From positions 1 to 64,000 of the forward strand of contig JAURPJ010000058.1 of NCBI GenBank assembly GCA_030835305.1: a stretch of 64,000 nucleotides of DNA, in the 5' to 3' direction. Under the pieces are notes generated by a model. The model was not told where the DNA came from, did not search any database, and was given only the letters and a program-made list of their open reading frames with translations. Position 1 is the first letter of the stretch; each line of letters opens with the position of its first letter. The DNA is from Verrucomicrobiota bacterium. GTDB taxonomy: Bacteria; Verrucomicrobiota; Verrucomicrobiia; Verrucomicrobiales; Akkermansiaceae. Below are positions 35,331-43,937 of the stretch, piece by piece. Position numbers and translations under genes: made by a program.

Positions 35331-35712
35331 TCCTCTCCTCAAGTTTGTGATTTTCACGAGATTGTGACTTCGGTACCTCCCGCTTTTCGATCCACACCGA
35401 GCCGAGCCAAAAAGGAATGAGCATAATAAGGGGCGCTGCCGCTTGGCCGATCTGGCTCCATTCATTGGGCGTAAATCCTTCAAAACAAATGGTTCGCAGC
35501 ATTGTTGATTGGGTGGCAGGATGGGATCCCATTCCGACGGCGAAGGCTCCCATCGAGATCGGGAGTAGCTTAATTGACCATAACAGCAAGGCTGGCGGGT
35601 TTCCTGCGATGGTGGATTTCCAGTTGGCCTCGAGCGCGAGTGAATACGATTTTCCGGGTTTGATCTCAAGCCTGCGGAAGAGGAACCAAGCTTCGATGCT
35701 GGCAATGATCAT
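35326..35712 (-). CDS. Small membrane protein (128 aa)
   Basis: The 128-residue product starts MIIASIEAWFLFRRLEIKPGKSY. It has two likely membrane helices (about 39-60, PPALLLWSIKLLPISMGAFA, and about 91-107, AAAPLIMLIPFWLGSVW) and a basic, charged C-terminus. No family is recognised. Competing frames on both strands here lack this membrane-protein composition. It ends at the shared terminator region. Confidence 0.6.
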   Translation of the reverse strand: MIIASIEAWFLFRRLEIKPGKSYSLALEANWKSTIAGNPPALLLWSIKLLPISMGAFAVGMGSHPATQSTMLRTICFEGFTPNEWSQIGQAAAPLIMLIPFWLGSVWIEKREVPKSQSRENHKLEERK

Positions 35713-35831
35713 CCTTAGAGATTAATATTACCGTTTGCCGACGAGGTCGCGGATGAGGCAGAGTAAGTCAGAGCATTGTAAATTCTTATCTGCGTAGTGA
35801 TGGAGGGCGTAAACGCGAAGTCATAAAATAG

Positions 35832-35990
35832 TCAAAACGCCCGGATTACGACCAAAAGCAGACTGATGGTAGTCCAGCCGGGTGAGTAAAAAGTAAGGAA
35901 TACGGCGGCCATTAAGCCGAGGGCCAAGAAATGGAGACCTTTCAGTTTGGGGGTTCTGGGCTTTTTAGGTTCATTGCTTGCTTGATCAAA
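35832..35990 (-). CDS. Candidate small two-helix membrane ORF without clear start
   Basis: Directly after the TAA of the methyltransferase gene and in the same frame, 52 codons stay open to a TGA at 35832-35834. They encode a basic stretch (NEPKKPRTPKLKG) and then a hydrophobic span (LHFLALGLMAAVFLTFYS ... ISLLLVVIRAF), a typical inner-membrane hairpin layout. The only ATG (35912) would leave 26 residues; CTG or TTG codons could start longer versions. The short ORF from the ATG within AATGAACC in the other frame stops after 10 codons. This may be a real small protein with an unusual start or a decayed gene. Confidence 0.35.
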   Translation of the reverse strand, partial: FDQASNEPKKPRTPKLKGLHFLALGLMAAVFLTFYSPGWTTISLLLVVIRAF

Positions 35991-37133
35991 TTAATGGTAT
36001 TGATCTCCCTGCTCAAAGACGGTCGCGGGGTCGACGTCGCCCTTGGTCATTTCAAGCGCGTAAAAACGGCTGCCAAATTGTGAGGGGTGGATGAGAGTTT
36101 GAAATTGCCCGATCTCTTGCGGGGTGGGGCCGGAGAGGAGCCAGTCTTTGCCGCAGTAGGTCAGGTAGCGGCTTTGATTCATGGCGGGATAAGTTTTAAA
36201 TCCCAGTGAGCCGGCGCATTGTTCGACCGCGCTGAAGTTGACGTCTGAGGTGAGGTCCTGCTCTCCCGGATTGTCGAGCGGATGGGCGCTGGATTGGTGT
36301 TTGGAATAGCAACGGAGGGTGCCGGCGGTCCGGGCCGGGTGATACAGTGTTTCTTCATCGAGACCGTAATCGATCCAGATAAAGAGCGCGTTGTTGAAGA
36401 CTCCGGCGAGTGGCTTTAGAAAAGATGAGAGATCGGGAGGTCCTTCTCCGACGTAGCCTTCCGCAAGGTTTTCGGGAAGGGGAGGAGTGGCGGGACGCGT
36501 GTCCCAGTCGAGCGAGCTTTCCTTTGATGTGACGAGGGCTTCATGCCATTGGCCACCGGATTTCAGGTACACGGGGACGGGCAGGGCATCGAGGATTTCG
36601 TTTGCGACCAGAGCCCCAATTTTTGCTTTTGCTTCCCCCGGAGTGGCAATGACGGAGGCCTTCCCTCCGAGTTTGGCTTGCAGGAATTGGCGCCGGACAG
36701 GAAGAGGTTCGTGAACCAGGTAGTTGATCGCCTTGTCGAATTTGGGATTGAGGGCTTTGATGGTATCGAGAATATCGAGGCAGAGGGTGCCATCGTGAGC
36801 GCCTGGTTCCAGGACCGTGAAAGATTCGGGTGAGCCATTGGCCAGCCAGAATTTGTGCAGTCGGTGCGCGAGGAGTTTTCCGAAAACGGGGCCAACGGAA
36901 ACGCTGGTGATGAAATCGCCTTTTTTCGAGACGATCGGAACCTCCGGGCGGGCATAGTAGCCCAATTCCGGGTGATAGAGGCACTGTGCCATGTAGTCGG
37001 CAAACGAGAGCGGGCCGGATTTTGCGATTTCATCACGGATAAGATGGCCCAAGTCAGTAGTTGCCCCCGGGGCGGATCGGGGGTAAGGAAATGCCTGCTG
37101 CAGGCCAGTTAGATCGACAGGTTCGCGATGCAT
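35991..37133 (-). CDS. MidA/NDUFAF7-type SAM-dependent methyltransferase
   Basis: The start at ATG 37133 gives 380 residues; an adjacent ATG lies at 37136. The family landmarks (DUF185/Methyltransf_28) are LIRDEIAKSGPLSFADYMAQ, LYHPELGYYA, GDFITSVSVGPVFGKLLA, the SAM-binding VLEPGAHDGTL and NEILDALPV. The mitochondrial homologue NDUFAF7 dimethylates an arginine of complex I subunit NDUFS2. Bacterial substrates are mostly undefined. Its start codon overlaps that of the divergent PBP-like gene at 37135, so one of the two starts, or the promoter layout, is unusual. A TTG near GHLIRDEIAK could be an alternative, shorter start. Confidence 0.88.
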   Translation of the reverse strand: MHREPVDLTGLQQAFPYPRSAPGATTDLGHLIRDEIAKSGPLSFADYMAQCLYHPELGYYARPEVPIVSKKGDFITSVSVGPVFGKLLAHRLHKFWLANGSPESFTVLEPGAHDGTLCLDILDTIKALNPKFDKAINYLVHEPLPVRRQFLQAKLGGKASVIATPGEAKAKIGALVANEILDALPVPVYLKSGGQWHEALVTSKESSLDWDTRPATPPLPENLAEGYVGEGPPDLSSFLKPLAGVFNNALFIWIDYGLDEETLYHPARTAGTLRCYSKHQSSAHPLDNPGEQDLTSDVNFSAVEQCAGSLGFKTYPAMNQSRYLTYCGKDWLLSGPTPQEIGQFQTLIHPSQFGSRFYALEMTKGDVDPATVFEQGDQYH

Positions 37134-37134
37134 C

Positions 37135-39630
37135 ATGTATGGGACAAGGAACAAGAGGGCAAGACGCTGGTTTTTCAAGCGAAAGGGTTTTTGGATCTTT
37201 TGCTTGTTATGCCTGATTGCGGCTGGCGTCTCGGCTTACATCGGGAATAAGAAATTGGATCCGTATCGTACGTTCGCGCAGGAGTATGATCTCAAGCGGG
37301 TGGGCAAAAAGGAGGAGATGAGCTTCATCCATGATCGTGGTGGTGTTGACATTGGCACGATGTTTGTAGAAAATCGTTTTTCGATCCCTCTAGACGAGAT
37401 TCCTCCGGTTTTTGTAGACGCGGTTTTGGCGCAGGAGGATCAAAGATTTTATCAGCACGACGGGGTAGATTGGATCGGCGTGGCACGCGCGGCCTGGTTA
37501 AACGCCCAGAGCGGTTCGATTACGCAGGGTGCGGGAACGATCACGATGCAGTTGGCGCGAAAGTCCTTCGACTTGCTGGGCGAGGCGAGGCGTCGTAAGT
37601 GGACCGGCTACGAGCGCAAGATTGTGGAGGCGTTCGTAGCGCTCAGAATCGAAGAGCATTTCCGGGGACAGTTGGAATCTGAATTTCCCAACGACAAGGA
37701 AGAGCGCAAAAAGGCAGCCAAGGAAGATATTCTGGAGATGTATCTGAATCTGGTCCCTTTTGGCTCCGGATTTTACGGGGTGCGGTCGGCTTCTTTGGGA
37801 TACTTTGGCAAGGAACCCAAGGACCTGACGGTTTCGGAATCGGCTTCCATCGTGGCCTGCCTGAAGAATCCCCAGCGAATTTCGCCGCTCAATAATTTAA
37901 AGGAAAACAAGACGAATCGGGATATGGTTCTGACTCGAATGGCTCTCGAGGGGATGATTTCCGATTCAGATCGGGATAAGATGATCTCCAGTCCGGTGGT
38001 TTTAAATCCCAATCCGATTCGTCGTGGAAAATCTTTCCTTTACGAAATCGTCGCCGAACAAGCTCGTGATTTGGTAGGAGAGGAGGCTCTCTCCCGCGGG
38101 GGATACACGATCCGCACGACGATTGATGCAGCTGTTCAGCGGGCTGCGGAAGAGAAGATGGCCCGCCAGCTTTTGCAGGTTGAAAGTCAGGAAGGATATC
38201 AGCATCCAAAGTATTCGGAATTCGAAAAATCAAATGGACCCCCGAAATATCTGCAGGGTGCCACCTTGATGATGGATCACGAGACCGGCGAGGTGATCGC
38301 CCACGTGGGAGGGCGAAATTACGCTCACTCGCAATACGACTTCATCGAGAACGGCAGCCGCCCGCTGGGGACGGCATTTTTCCCTTTCGTTTACGCCACG
38401 GGTTTCGAGAAAGGAAGGCATCCTGCCACCATGGTGGTTGATGAACAGATGGATCTTCGTAAGCTTCAAGTTGGTGGGCTTGAAGGGGTTGCGGGGGAGT
38501 GGGGGATGGAGATTGCCAATCCGGAATACGAGGGAGGAATCACCTCACGCCATGCTCTCGCGATGTCCAAAATCGCGGCGACAGTTGAACTTGGCCAGCA
38601 AATCGGCCTTTCGAATGTGCACGAGATTTCGAAGAATTTTGGCTTCAGCCTGCCTTCCGAAAAATTATTGAACCGAACGATCGTAGGCTTTGACAACGTG
38701 AGTATGCCTGAGGTTGTCTCAGCTTACTCGACCTTCCCCCGGGGGGGGAGTCGGATCACGGCAAGGCACTACATTTTGGAGATACGTGATATCGATGGTA
38801 AGATCGTCTACCCACTCGGCGGAAATGGTCCGGTGCTCGAGACCAAAGAGGTTTGTTCTGCCGCCGCCGCTTTTCAGGTTCACAGCGTCCTCAACGAAGT
38901 GATGAGAAAAGGTAATCTGTCCGATTCGGCCAAGGGACTGAAATCGGGACTGTTGCTCGGAGGTGGCAAGACTGGAACTCCGTATGGTCTCACTGATGCC
39001 TGGATGGTGGGTTACAACAGCAGAATTACCTGTGCTGTTTGGGTTGGATTTTATGAAGGTGACCGTCAGGCGATCCACGAGACTGCTTTCGCCAAAAATG
39101 TGGCTTATCCGATTTGGGAGGATATGATGAATGCCTCCCAGCCAGCATTTACGGGTCGGGAAATTTTGCCTCCGGATTCGGTGGAGAAAGTTTCGATTTG
39201 TCGGGTGTCAGGGATGCGCCCCACGGGTTATTGCAATGAGTCTTTTGTGAACCCAGTGTCGGGGCAGATTAGTTTTCCGACCACCAGTTACAAGGAGTAT
39301 TTGCGAAAGGGACAGGAGATAGGGATTTGTGCGATTCATGGTGGCGGAATTGATATCGAGGCCCTGGCCGAGCAAGCCCAGGTTCGTGATACCATCAATG
39401 CCATTCCCATTAAGGCCAAGGCCCCTCTTCTACTTGGGTTCGACCCTTATAATAGTGAAACGCCGACTTTGGGAATTAAGGATGATAGCGCCGAGATGTG
39501 GATTTCAGACGATGAAATTCTGATTGTGGAAGATCAGGTGCGGGGAGAACGCGAAGCTTGGTTGAAGTTACCACATCCTCCGCGTTTTGAACTTCCTCCA
39601 CCGGATCCTGACCATCTTGAGAGCAACTGA
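37135..39630 (+). CDS. Class A PBP-like protein with degenerate transpeptidase site
   Basis: The product is 831 residues: a basic cytosolic tail, one membrane helix (about 17-36), a glycosyltransferase 51 domain (about 80-280) and a transpeptidase-like domain (about 330-690). The GT51 site looks active: E101 in AQEDQRFYQHDGVDW, GAGTITMQLARK and EMYLNLVPFGSGFYGV. In the transpeptidase fold, the usual G-S-x-x-K-P is GTAFFP: the nucleophile Ser is Thr413 and the Lys is Phe416. The S-x-N motif reads SKI (478-480). KTG remains (612-614). I infer a peptidoglycan glycosyltransferase whose transpeptidase half is probably inactive or structural. It overlaps the start of the divergent methyltransferase gene. 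The end lies 7 bases before the next gene. Confidence 0.88.
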   Translation: MYGTRNKRARRWFFKRKGFWIFCLLCLIAAGVSAYIGNKKLDPYRTFAQEYDLKRVGKKEEMSFIHDRGGVDIGTMFVENRFSIPLDEIPPVFVDAVLAQEDQRFYQHDGVDWIGVARAAWLNAQSGSITQGAGTITMQLARKSFDLLGEARRRKWTGYERKIVEAFVALRIEEHFRGQLESEFPNDKEERKKAAKEDILEMYLNLVPFGSGFYGVRSASLGYFGKEPKDLTVSESASIVACLKNPQRISPLNNLKENKTNRDMVLTRMALEGMISDSDRDKMISSPVVLNPNPIRRGKSFLYEIVAEQARDLVGEEALSRGGYTIRTTIDAAVQRAAEEKMARQLLQVESQEGYQHPKYSEFEKSNGPPKYLQGATLMMDHETGEVIAHVGGRNYAHSQYDFIENGSRPLGTAFFPFVYATGFEKGRHPATMVVDEQMDLRKLQVGGLEGVAGEWGMEIANPEYEGGITSRHALAMSKIAATVELGQQIGLSNVHEISKNFGFSLPSEKLLNRTIVGFDNVSMPEVVSAYSTFPRGGSRITARHYILEIRDIDGKIVYPLGGNGPVLETKEVCSAAAAFQVHSVLNEVMRKGNLSDSAKGLKSGLLLGGGKTGTPYGLTDAWMVGYNSRITCAVWVGFYEGDRQAIHETAFAKNVAYPIWEDMMNASQPAFTGREILPPDSVEKVSICRVSGMRPTGYCNESFVNPVSGQISFPTTSYKEYLRKGQEIGICAIHGGGIDIEALAEQAQVRDTINAIPIKAKAPLLLGFDPYNSETPTLGIKDDSAEMWISDDEILIVEDQVRGEREAWLKLPHPPRFELPPPDPDHLESN

Positions 39631-39637
39631 TTTAGTC

Positions 39638-40873
39638 ATGAGTGAAACCGCTACTGCAAATCGATGGGTCCCATACCAGTGTCCTACGTGTTTCGGCCTT
39701 TTTAGGATTAAGAAAAGCCAAATGGGGCAGGCCGGGCGTTGCCCGGTTTGCAGCTCTGTGGTGAGGCCGAGCGCAAAGGAGAATCGCGGGATTCTCGAGC
39801 AAGCAGCTTCTTCGGCCTCGGATCATGATAACCTGCTTGAGAAAGTGGCAGTTGCAAAGGCGATGACTCCCGACGAGATCGCAGGGCTGGAGGCCGCTCG
39901 CAAAAAAGGCCGCCGTCGTCAACATGTGGGTGAAGAGGCGGAAGGAATTGATTGGGAGGATGAGGAGCGTCAGGAAGGCTCAAAAGAAGTGTCGTGGAGG
40001 GTTGTCGCCAGTATCCTCCTGTCGGCGTTCGTCCTTCTGGCTTTGAGTATCTTCTATTATCAACGCTTAGTAGAAAATCCCACGGCCGGTTTTAGCGAAC
40101 CGCTTATTGATCGCGAAAAAGCCGATGCCTTGCTCGATGAGATTGAGAAGGCAGAGCAAAAAACCAAGAAGATTGAAGAAGGTGAGATCGCGGCCAAGAT
40201 TGTGGATGGCTTTAAAAAGTTCGATAATGACAAGCTGGAAGAGGCGGTTAAGAATTTCGTAAACGCTGAGTCTCCCGCCGAACTGAAGAAATACATCCGC
40301 GAGGCCGAAAGAGTCGGTCCTTTAATCGATCGTTATTACGAACAGGTAGCATACGAGGCCGCGGGGTTTGAGTCCTTGAATCGACTGGAGCTTTCCTACC
40401 TGGGAGAGATTTTGACGACTTCAGTGACGACTGCGGATTTTCTGTCCTCGCCAATTGCGGTTGAAAGGGTTGTGGATGGTGACAAGGAAAGTTATCAGGT
40501 GGATTGGGAAAGCTGGGTGGGATACTGCGATTACCCCCCGGAGGAAATGAGGGAGAAAAAGCCGGACCAACCATTTCTTATGAGGGTCATTATGGAGCCT
40601 GCCAATTACTATAATTATGGCTTTTCAGATGATCGCAAATGGAGGTCGTTGGGCCTCGAGCTGAAAGATTCGGTTTATTCTTTTCTTGGCTACGTTGCGA
40701 GGGATTCGGAGCAAGACAAAGAGTTACAGATTATGATGAAAAACGCAAACGCGTTGTCTTGCTTGATCAAAGTTGCTTACCCTTCGGGTGCACGTGCGAA
40801 GGACCAGGTTGAAATTCTTGAAATTGTGGCAAAGGGATGGGTGACTCCTCTTGAGAAAAAAAGGAATGAGTGA
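39638..40873 (+). CDS. Zinc-ribbon single-pass membrane protein
   Basis: The start is ATG 39638 (411 residues), which places an N-terminal zinc ribbon at the beginning (CPTC near residue 15, CPVC near residue 35). One membrane helix (about 123-145, VVASILLSAFVLLALSIFYY) separates it from an extracytoplasmic domain of about 260 residues with a charged helical start (KADALLDEIEKAEQKTKKIEEGE) and a mixed alpha/beta remainder. The family is not recognised by me. Zinc ribbons of this kind plus a helix are frequent in Planctomycetota and Verrucomicrobiota proteins. The stop overlaps the next start (ATGAGTGA), so coupling is likely. Confidence 0.82.
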   Translation: MSETATANRWVPYQCPTCFGLFRIKKSQMGQAGRCPVCSSVVRPSAKENRGILEQAASSASDHDNLLEKVAVAKAMTPDEIAGLEAARKKGRRRQHVGEEAEGIDWEDEERQEGSKEVSWRVVASILLSAFVLLALSIFYYQRLVENPTAGFSEPLIDREKADALLDEIEKAEQKTKKIEEGEIAAKIVDGFKKFDNDKLEEAVKNFVNAESPAELKKYIREAERVGPLIDRYYEQVAYEAAGFESLNRLELSYLGEILTTSVTTADFLSSPIAVERVVDGDKESYQVDWESWVGYCDYPPEEMREKKPDQPFLMRVIMEPANYYNYGFSDDRKWRSLGLELKDSVYSFLGYVARDSEQDKELQIMMKNANALSCLIKVAYPSGARAKDQVEILEIVAKGWVTPLEKKRNE

Positions 40874-42260
40874 ACCTTTTGATTCGCCGGAAGACAAGGC
40901 CCTGAGGCTGAATCTTGACACTTCGATTTACGGCACATTTGCCGAGATCGGAGCGGGACAGGAGGTTGCGAATTGGTTTTTTCGGGCTTCCGCAACGGCT
41001 GGAACGGTCGCTAAGTCGATCTCGGCCTATGATATGACGATCAGCGATGCGCTATACGGGAAGACCAAGCGATACGTATCCCAGGAAAGGGTCGTTGATA
41101 TGGTCAACTATGAGTATGAGTTGCTTAAAAAGCGTCTTAGCAAACCTAGGGGGAAGGAGTCCCGCTTTTTCGCTTTTGCGAATACGGTAAGGGCGAGGGG
41201 ATACAAGGATACTGCAGAGTGCCATGGCTGGCTGGCCATTCGTTTTCAAAGCAAACCGGGCAGGCTTTCCGGGACGATTGTGCTACATGTCAATCTCCTC
41301 GATCAAGAGAACGTGGACCAGATGGAGGCTCTTGGGATTTTGGGGCTCAACCTCATCGATGCCGCCTACCATAAAGGGGGGGACCTGCGAGGATTCGTCG
41401 GTTCTCTAACGGAATTTATTGCGCCCGGCCGGATCGAAATCGACATGCTTCGATTCGAGGGAAAGCCGTTTGAGATGGTCGACAACCGTATCTGCGCGCT
41501 TGAGTTGGTCCGACAGGGAATGTCTTCCGCGACTGTATTTTTGCCCGATGGTGAAGTCGTGCAGGCGGCTGAAGCATTTTACAAGACTCCGCTTTTGATT
41601 CTACGAGGAAGCTTTTTGCCGGTGACGAATTTGCATTTGGATATGCTGAAGCAGGCTGGGAAGGTCTTTCCTACTAAGTGTGGTTCCGAGGGGGAGCGGC
41701 CGTGCCGTGAGGTCTGTGAGGTTTCGCTCAGTAACCTTCTACGGAATGGCGAGGTTGATTTGGTGGCGTTCCTCGATCGTGCCGATGCTCTGCAAGCCAT
41801 TGGCAAGGTCGTCATGGTTTCCAATTGCCCCGAATTCCACCGCGTGGCTGCGCTTCTTCGGAGGTTTACGAGAGAGCCCATCGGAATGATCCTGTCGATT
41901 GGGCTTTTGAATGAATTGTTCAAGGAGAAGTGGTCGGACTCGTTGGAGGGGGGGATTCTTGAATCGTTCGGGCGCTTGTTTAAGAGCAAGCTCTCGCTTT
42001 TGGTTTATCCGTGGCGCAATGGCAATGACGGCGAATACGTGACTGCTGATAATTTCCGCGCGCCCGAAGGGTGGAAAAAACTTTATGAGCACTTTCTCGA
42101 GAATGGCATGATTTCGGATATTGGATGTGGTGATGAGAAGCTCCTGAAAATGACCGGAAGAACCATTCTGAGGGCGGCACTTAATGGCGAAGAGTGGGAA
42201 AAATGGGTTCCCGAGGAAGCCCGCTCACTCGTGAAATCCCACATCAGCCAGCTAAAATGA
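40866..42260 (+). CDS. Conserved cytosolic protein of unknown function
   Basis: The start is ATG 40866 (464 residues); an in-frame TTG lies at 40851. The N-terminus LNLDTSIYGTFAEIGAGQEVANWFFR and the segment AYDMTISDALYG are strongly reminiscent of a widely conserved bacterial family. I recall relatives being labelled TonB-dependent receptor, but there is no signal peptide, plug or barrel here, so that label would not fit. A Cys-containing stretch (KCGSEGERPCREVCE, near residue 283) might bind metal. There are no membrane helices. It overlaps both the preceding stop and the following lipoprotein start (ATGA), so it sits in a coupled operon with a zinc-ribbon membrane protein, a lipoprotein and an antiporter. 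Confidence 0.82.
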   Translation: MSEPFDSPEDKALRLNLDTSIYGTFAEIGAGQEVANWFFRASATAGTVAKSISAYDMTISDALYGKTKRYVSQERVVDMVNYEYELLKKRLSKPRGKESRFFAFANTVRARGYKDTAECHGWLAIRFQSKPGRLSGTIVLHVNLLDQENVDQMEALGILGLNLIDAAYHKGGDLRGFVGSLTEFIAPGRIEIDMLRFEGKPFEMVDNRICALELVRQGMSSATVFLPDGEVVQAAEAFYKTPLLILRGSFLPVTNLHLDMLKQAGKVFPTKCGSEGERPCREVCEVSLSNLLRNGEVDLVAFLDRADALQAIGKVVMVSNCPEFHRVAALLRRFTREPIGMILSIGLLNELFKEKWSDSLEGGILESFGRLFKSKLSLLVYPWRNGNDGEYVTADNFRAPEGWKKLYEHFLENGMISDIGCGDEKLLKMTGRTILRAALNGEEWEKWVPEEARSLVKSHISQLK

Positions 42261-42658
42261 TTCGAACTGTTTCCACTGCGTGCGCTCTGGTAATTTTATT
42301 TGTGGCGCTGACGTCATGCGCTACACCTACGGGACACTCGTATCCATTGGCAGTCCGTGAGACCAACCGTTTTCTGGAGTCAAAATCACCTCAGTATTTG
42401 TTCGATTTGAAGAAGCGGCGAAAAGAGAATGGCTTCGAGTTTTACTTCTGCGACGGCTCGAAGTGGGATAAAGCCGCAGTCGTTTTTCCTTTGCGGGTCA
42501 CGGTTGATTTGAGGTCCAGGGATCAGGGTAAACAATCGGATTTGCAATTGAGAGCTTATCGGGAAGGGCTATTTTTTAGCAGGAGGAAGCGTGATTTTGA
42601 GGACAAGTGGAAGAGATCAATTTTATCCCATCTTCGTTTAATTCAACCGGACTCCTGA
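42257..42658 (+). CDS. Small lipoprotein
   Basis: The start ATG 42257 overlaps the previous stop (ATGA) and gives 133 residues. The signal sequence ends in a lipobox, ALTSC (Cys about residue 20), so the mature protein should be lipid-anchored. The rest is a single compact domain with many basic residues (LFDLKKRRKENGFEFYFCDG ... FSRRKRDFEDKWKRSIL). The family is not recognised. It ends one base before the antiporter gene. Confidence 0.8.
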   Translation: MIRTVSTACALVILFVALTSCATPTGHSYPLAVRETNRFLESKSPQYLFDLKKRRKENGFEFYFCDGSKWDKAAVVFPLRVTVDLRSRDQGKQSDLQLRAYREGLFFSRRKRDFEDKWKRSILSHLRLIQPDS

Positions 42659-42659
42659 T

Positions 42660-43928
42660 ATGAATATTCTCGATACTACCGCGATCCTTCTGACTCTCGC
42701 TGCTGTCTTTGGCTACATTAATCACCGTCTTTTCAAGCTTCCCACCAGCATTGGGATTCTCCTGATTGGTTTGGTTCTGAGTATTCTGCTCCTGCTTTTT
42801 GGCGGGGATTCCATGCGGGAAAGCGCGGATGAGTTTGTAACGAGGATCGATTTCAACGAGACGGTTATGAATGTCATGCTGAGCTTTCTTCTCTTTGCAG
42901 GGGCCTTGCATGTCAACCTGGGCGACCTTCGTGAACAGAGATGGGTGGTTGCAATTCTGGCAAGCGCGGGATTGTTGGTCTCCACTTTTCTGGTTGGGAC
43001 TGCGTCCTACTTTGTTTTCTTGTGGACCGGCCTCGGCGTGCCTTTTCTTTGGTGCTTGGTTTTCGGGGCCTTGATTTCACCGACTGATCCGGTTGCGGTT
43101 CTTGGAATTCTCAAGAAGGTGGGAGTGCCCAAATCGCTTGAGACCAAGATCACCGGTGAGTCTCTTTTTAACGACGGGGTCGGGGTGGTGGTCTATTTGG
43201 TTTTAGTCGGGCTGGCGGCGGGAAAGGCCGAGGCTTCGATTCTTTCGGTAGGGGAGTTGTTCCTGGTCGAGGTCGGGGGTGGAATTCTTCTCGGAGGGGT
43301 CATCGGATATGCGGCCTACTGGATGTTGAAGACGATTGACAATTATCAGGTCGAGATCTTAATCACCCTTGCTCTCGTGGCGGGAGGTTATCAGTTGGCG
43401 GCGAGCTGGCACTTGAGCGGGCCCCTGGCGATGGTGGTGGCAGGTCTGATGATTGGAAATCATGGCCGTTTGATGGCGATGAGCGACACTACGCGTGAGC
43501 ATTTGGATCTTTTTTGGGAGTTAATCGACGAGATTTTAAATGCGATTTTGTTCCTCCTCATCGGACTTGAAATTTTTGTCCTGACCTGGAGTGGCGGGGC
43601 CTTTGGCGCGGGCCTGATCCTAATCTTCGTGGTTCTGGTTTCCCGGATGATCGCGGTTTCACTACCTGTCTTGGTTCTCAAGAAAGCCCGCACTTTCTCG
43701 CCGGGAATTGTCCGGATCTTGACCTGGGGCGGATTGCGAGGAGGGATTTCGGTGGCCCTGGCCCTAGCCTTGCCGAAAGATGAGAGTCTGACCGGCGAAT
43801 CGAGGCAGGCCATTTTGATGGGGACATACCTTGTTGTGATCTTCTCGATTGCCGTGCAGGGATTGACTCTCAAGCCGGTCATCTCCCGGTTGCTGGCGAA
43901 AGAGGATGGTGACCCGACCGAGAGCTAA
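42660..43928 (+). CDS. CPA1-family Na+/H+ antiporter
   Basis: The 422-residue polytopic membrane protein has about 12 helices. CPA1/NhaP landmarks are present: LLFAGALHVNLGDLR, the ion-binding helix GALISPTDPVAVLGILKK (with the Asp of the TDP unwound region), ETKITGESLFNDGVGVV (conserved Asn-Asp pair) and LTWGGLRGGISVALALALP. The protein exchanges cytosolic Na+ (or K+) for protons. The ion preference is not visible. The C-terminus is short, without the long regulatory tail of some NhaP proteins. The gene is last in its operon and converges with the TPR gene 9 bases away, with no hairpin between. Confidence 0.92.
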   Translation: MNILDTTAILLTLAAVFGYINHRLFKLPTSIGILLIGLVLSILLLLFGGDSMRESADEFVTRIDFNETVMNVMLSFLLFAGALHVNLGDLREQRWVVAILASAGLLVSTFLVGTASYFVFLWTGLGVPFLWCLVFGALISPTDPVAVLGILKKVGVPKSLETKITGESLFNDGVGVVVYLVLVGLAAGKAEASILSVGELFLVEVGGGILLGGVIGYAAYWMLKTIDNYQVEILITLALVAGGYQLAASWHLSGPLAMVVAGLMIGNHGRLMAMSDTTREHLDLFWELIDEILNAILFLLIGLEIFVLTWSGGAFGAGLILIFVVLVSRMIAVSLPVLVLKKARTFSPGIVRILTWGGLRGGISVALALALPKDESLTGESRQAILMGTYLVVIFSIAVQGLTLKPVISRLLAKEDGDPTES

Positions 43929-43937
43929 GTTGGCTTC

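Noticed and set aside
35417-35725. 102-codon + strand frame
   Set aside because: It is antisense to the more convincing 128-residue membrane protein.
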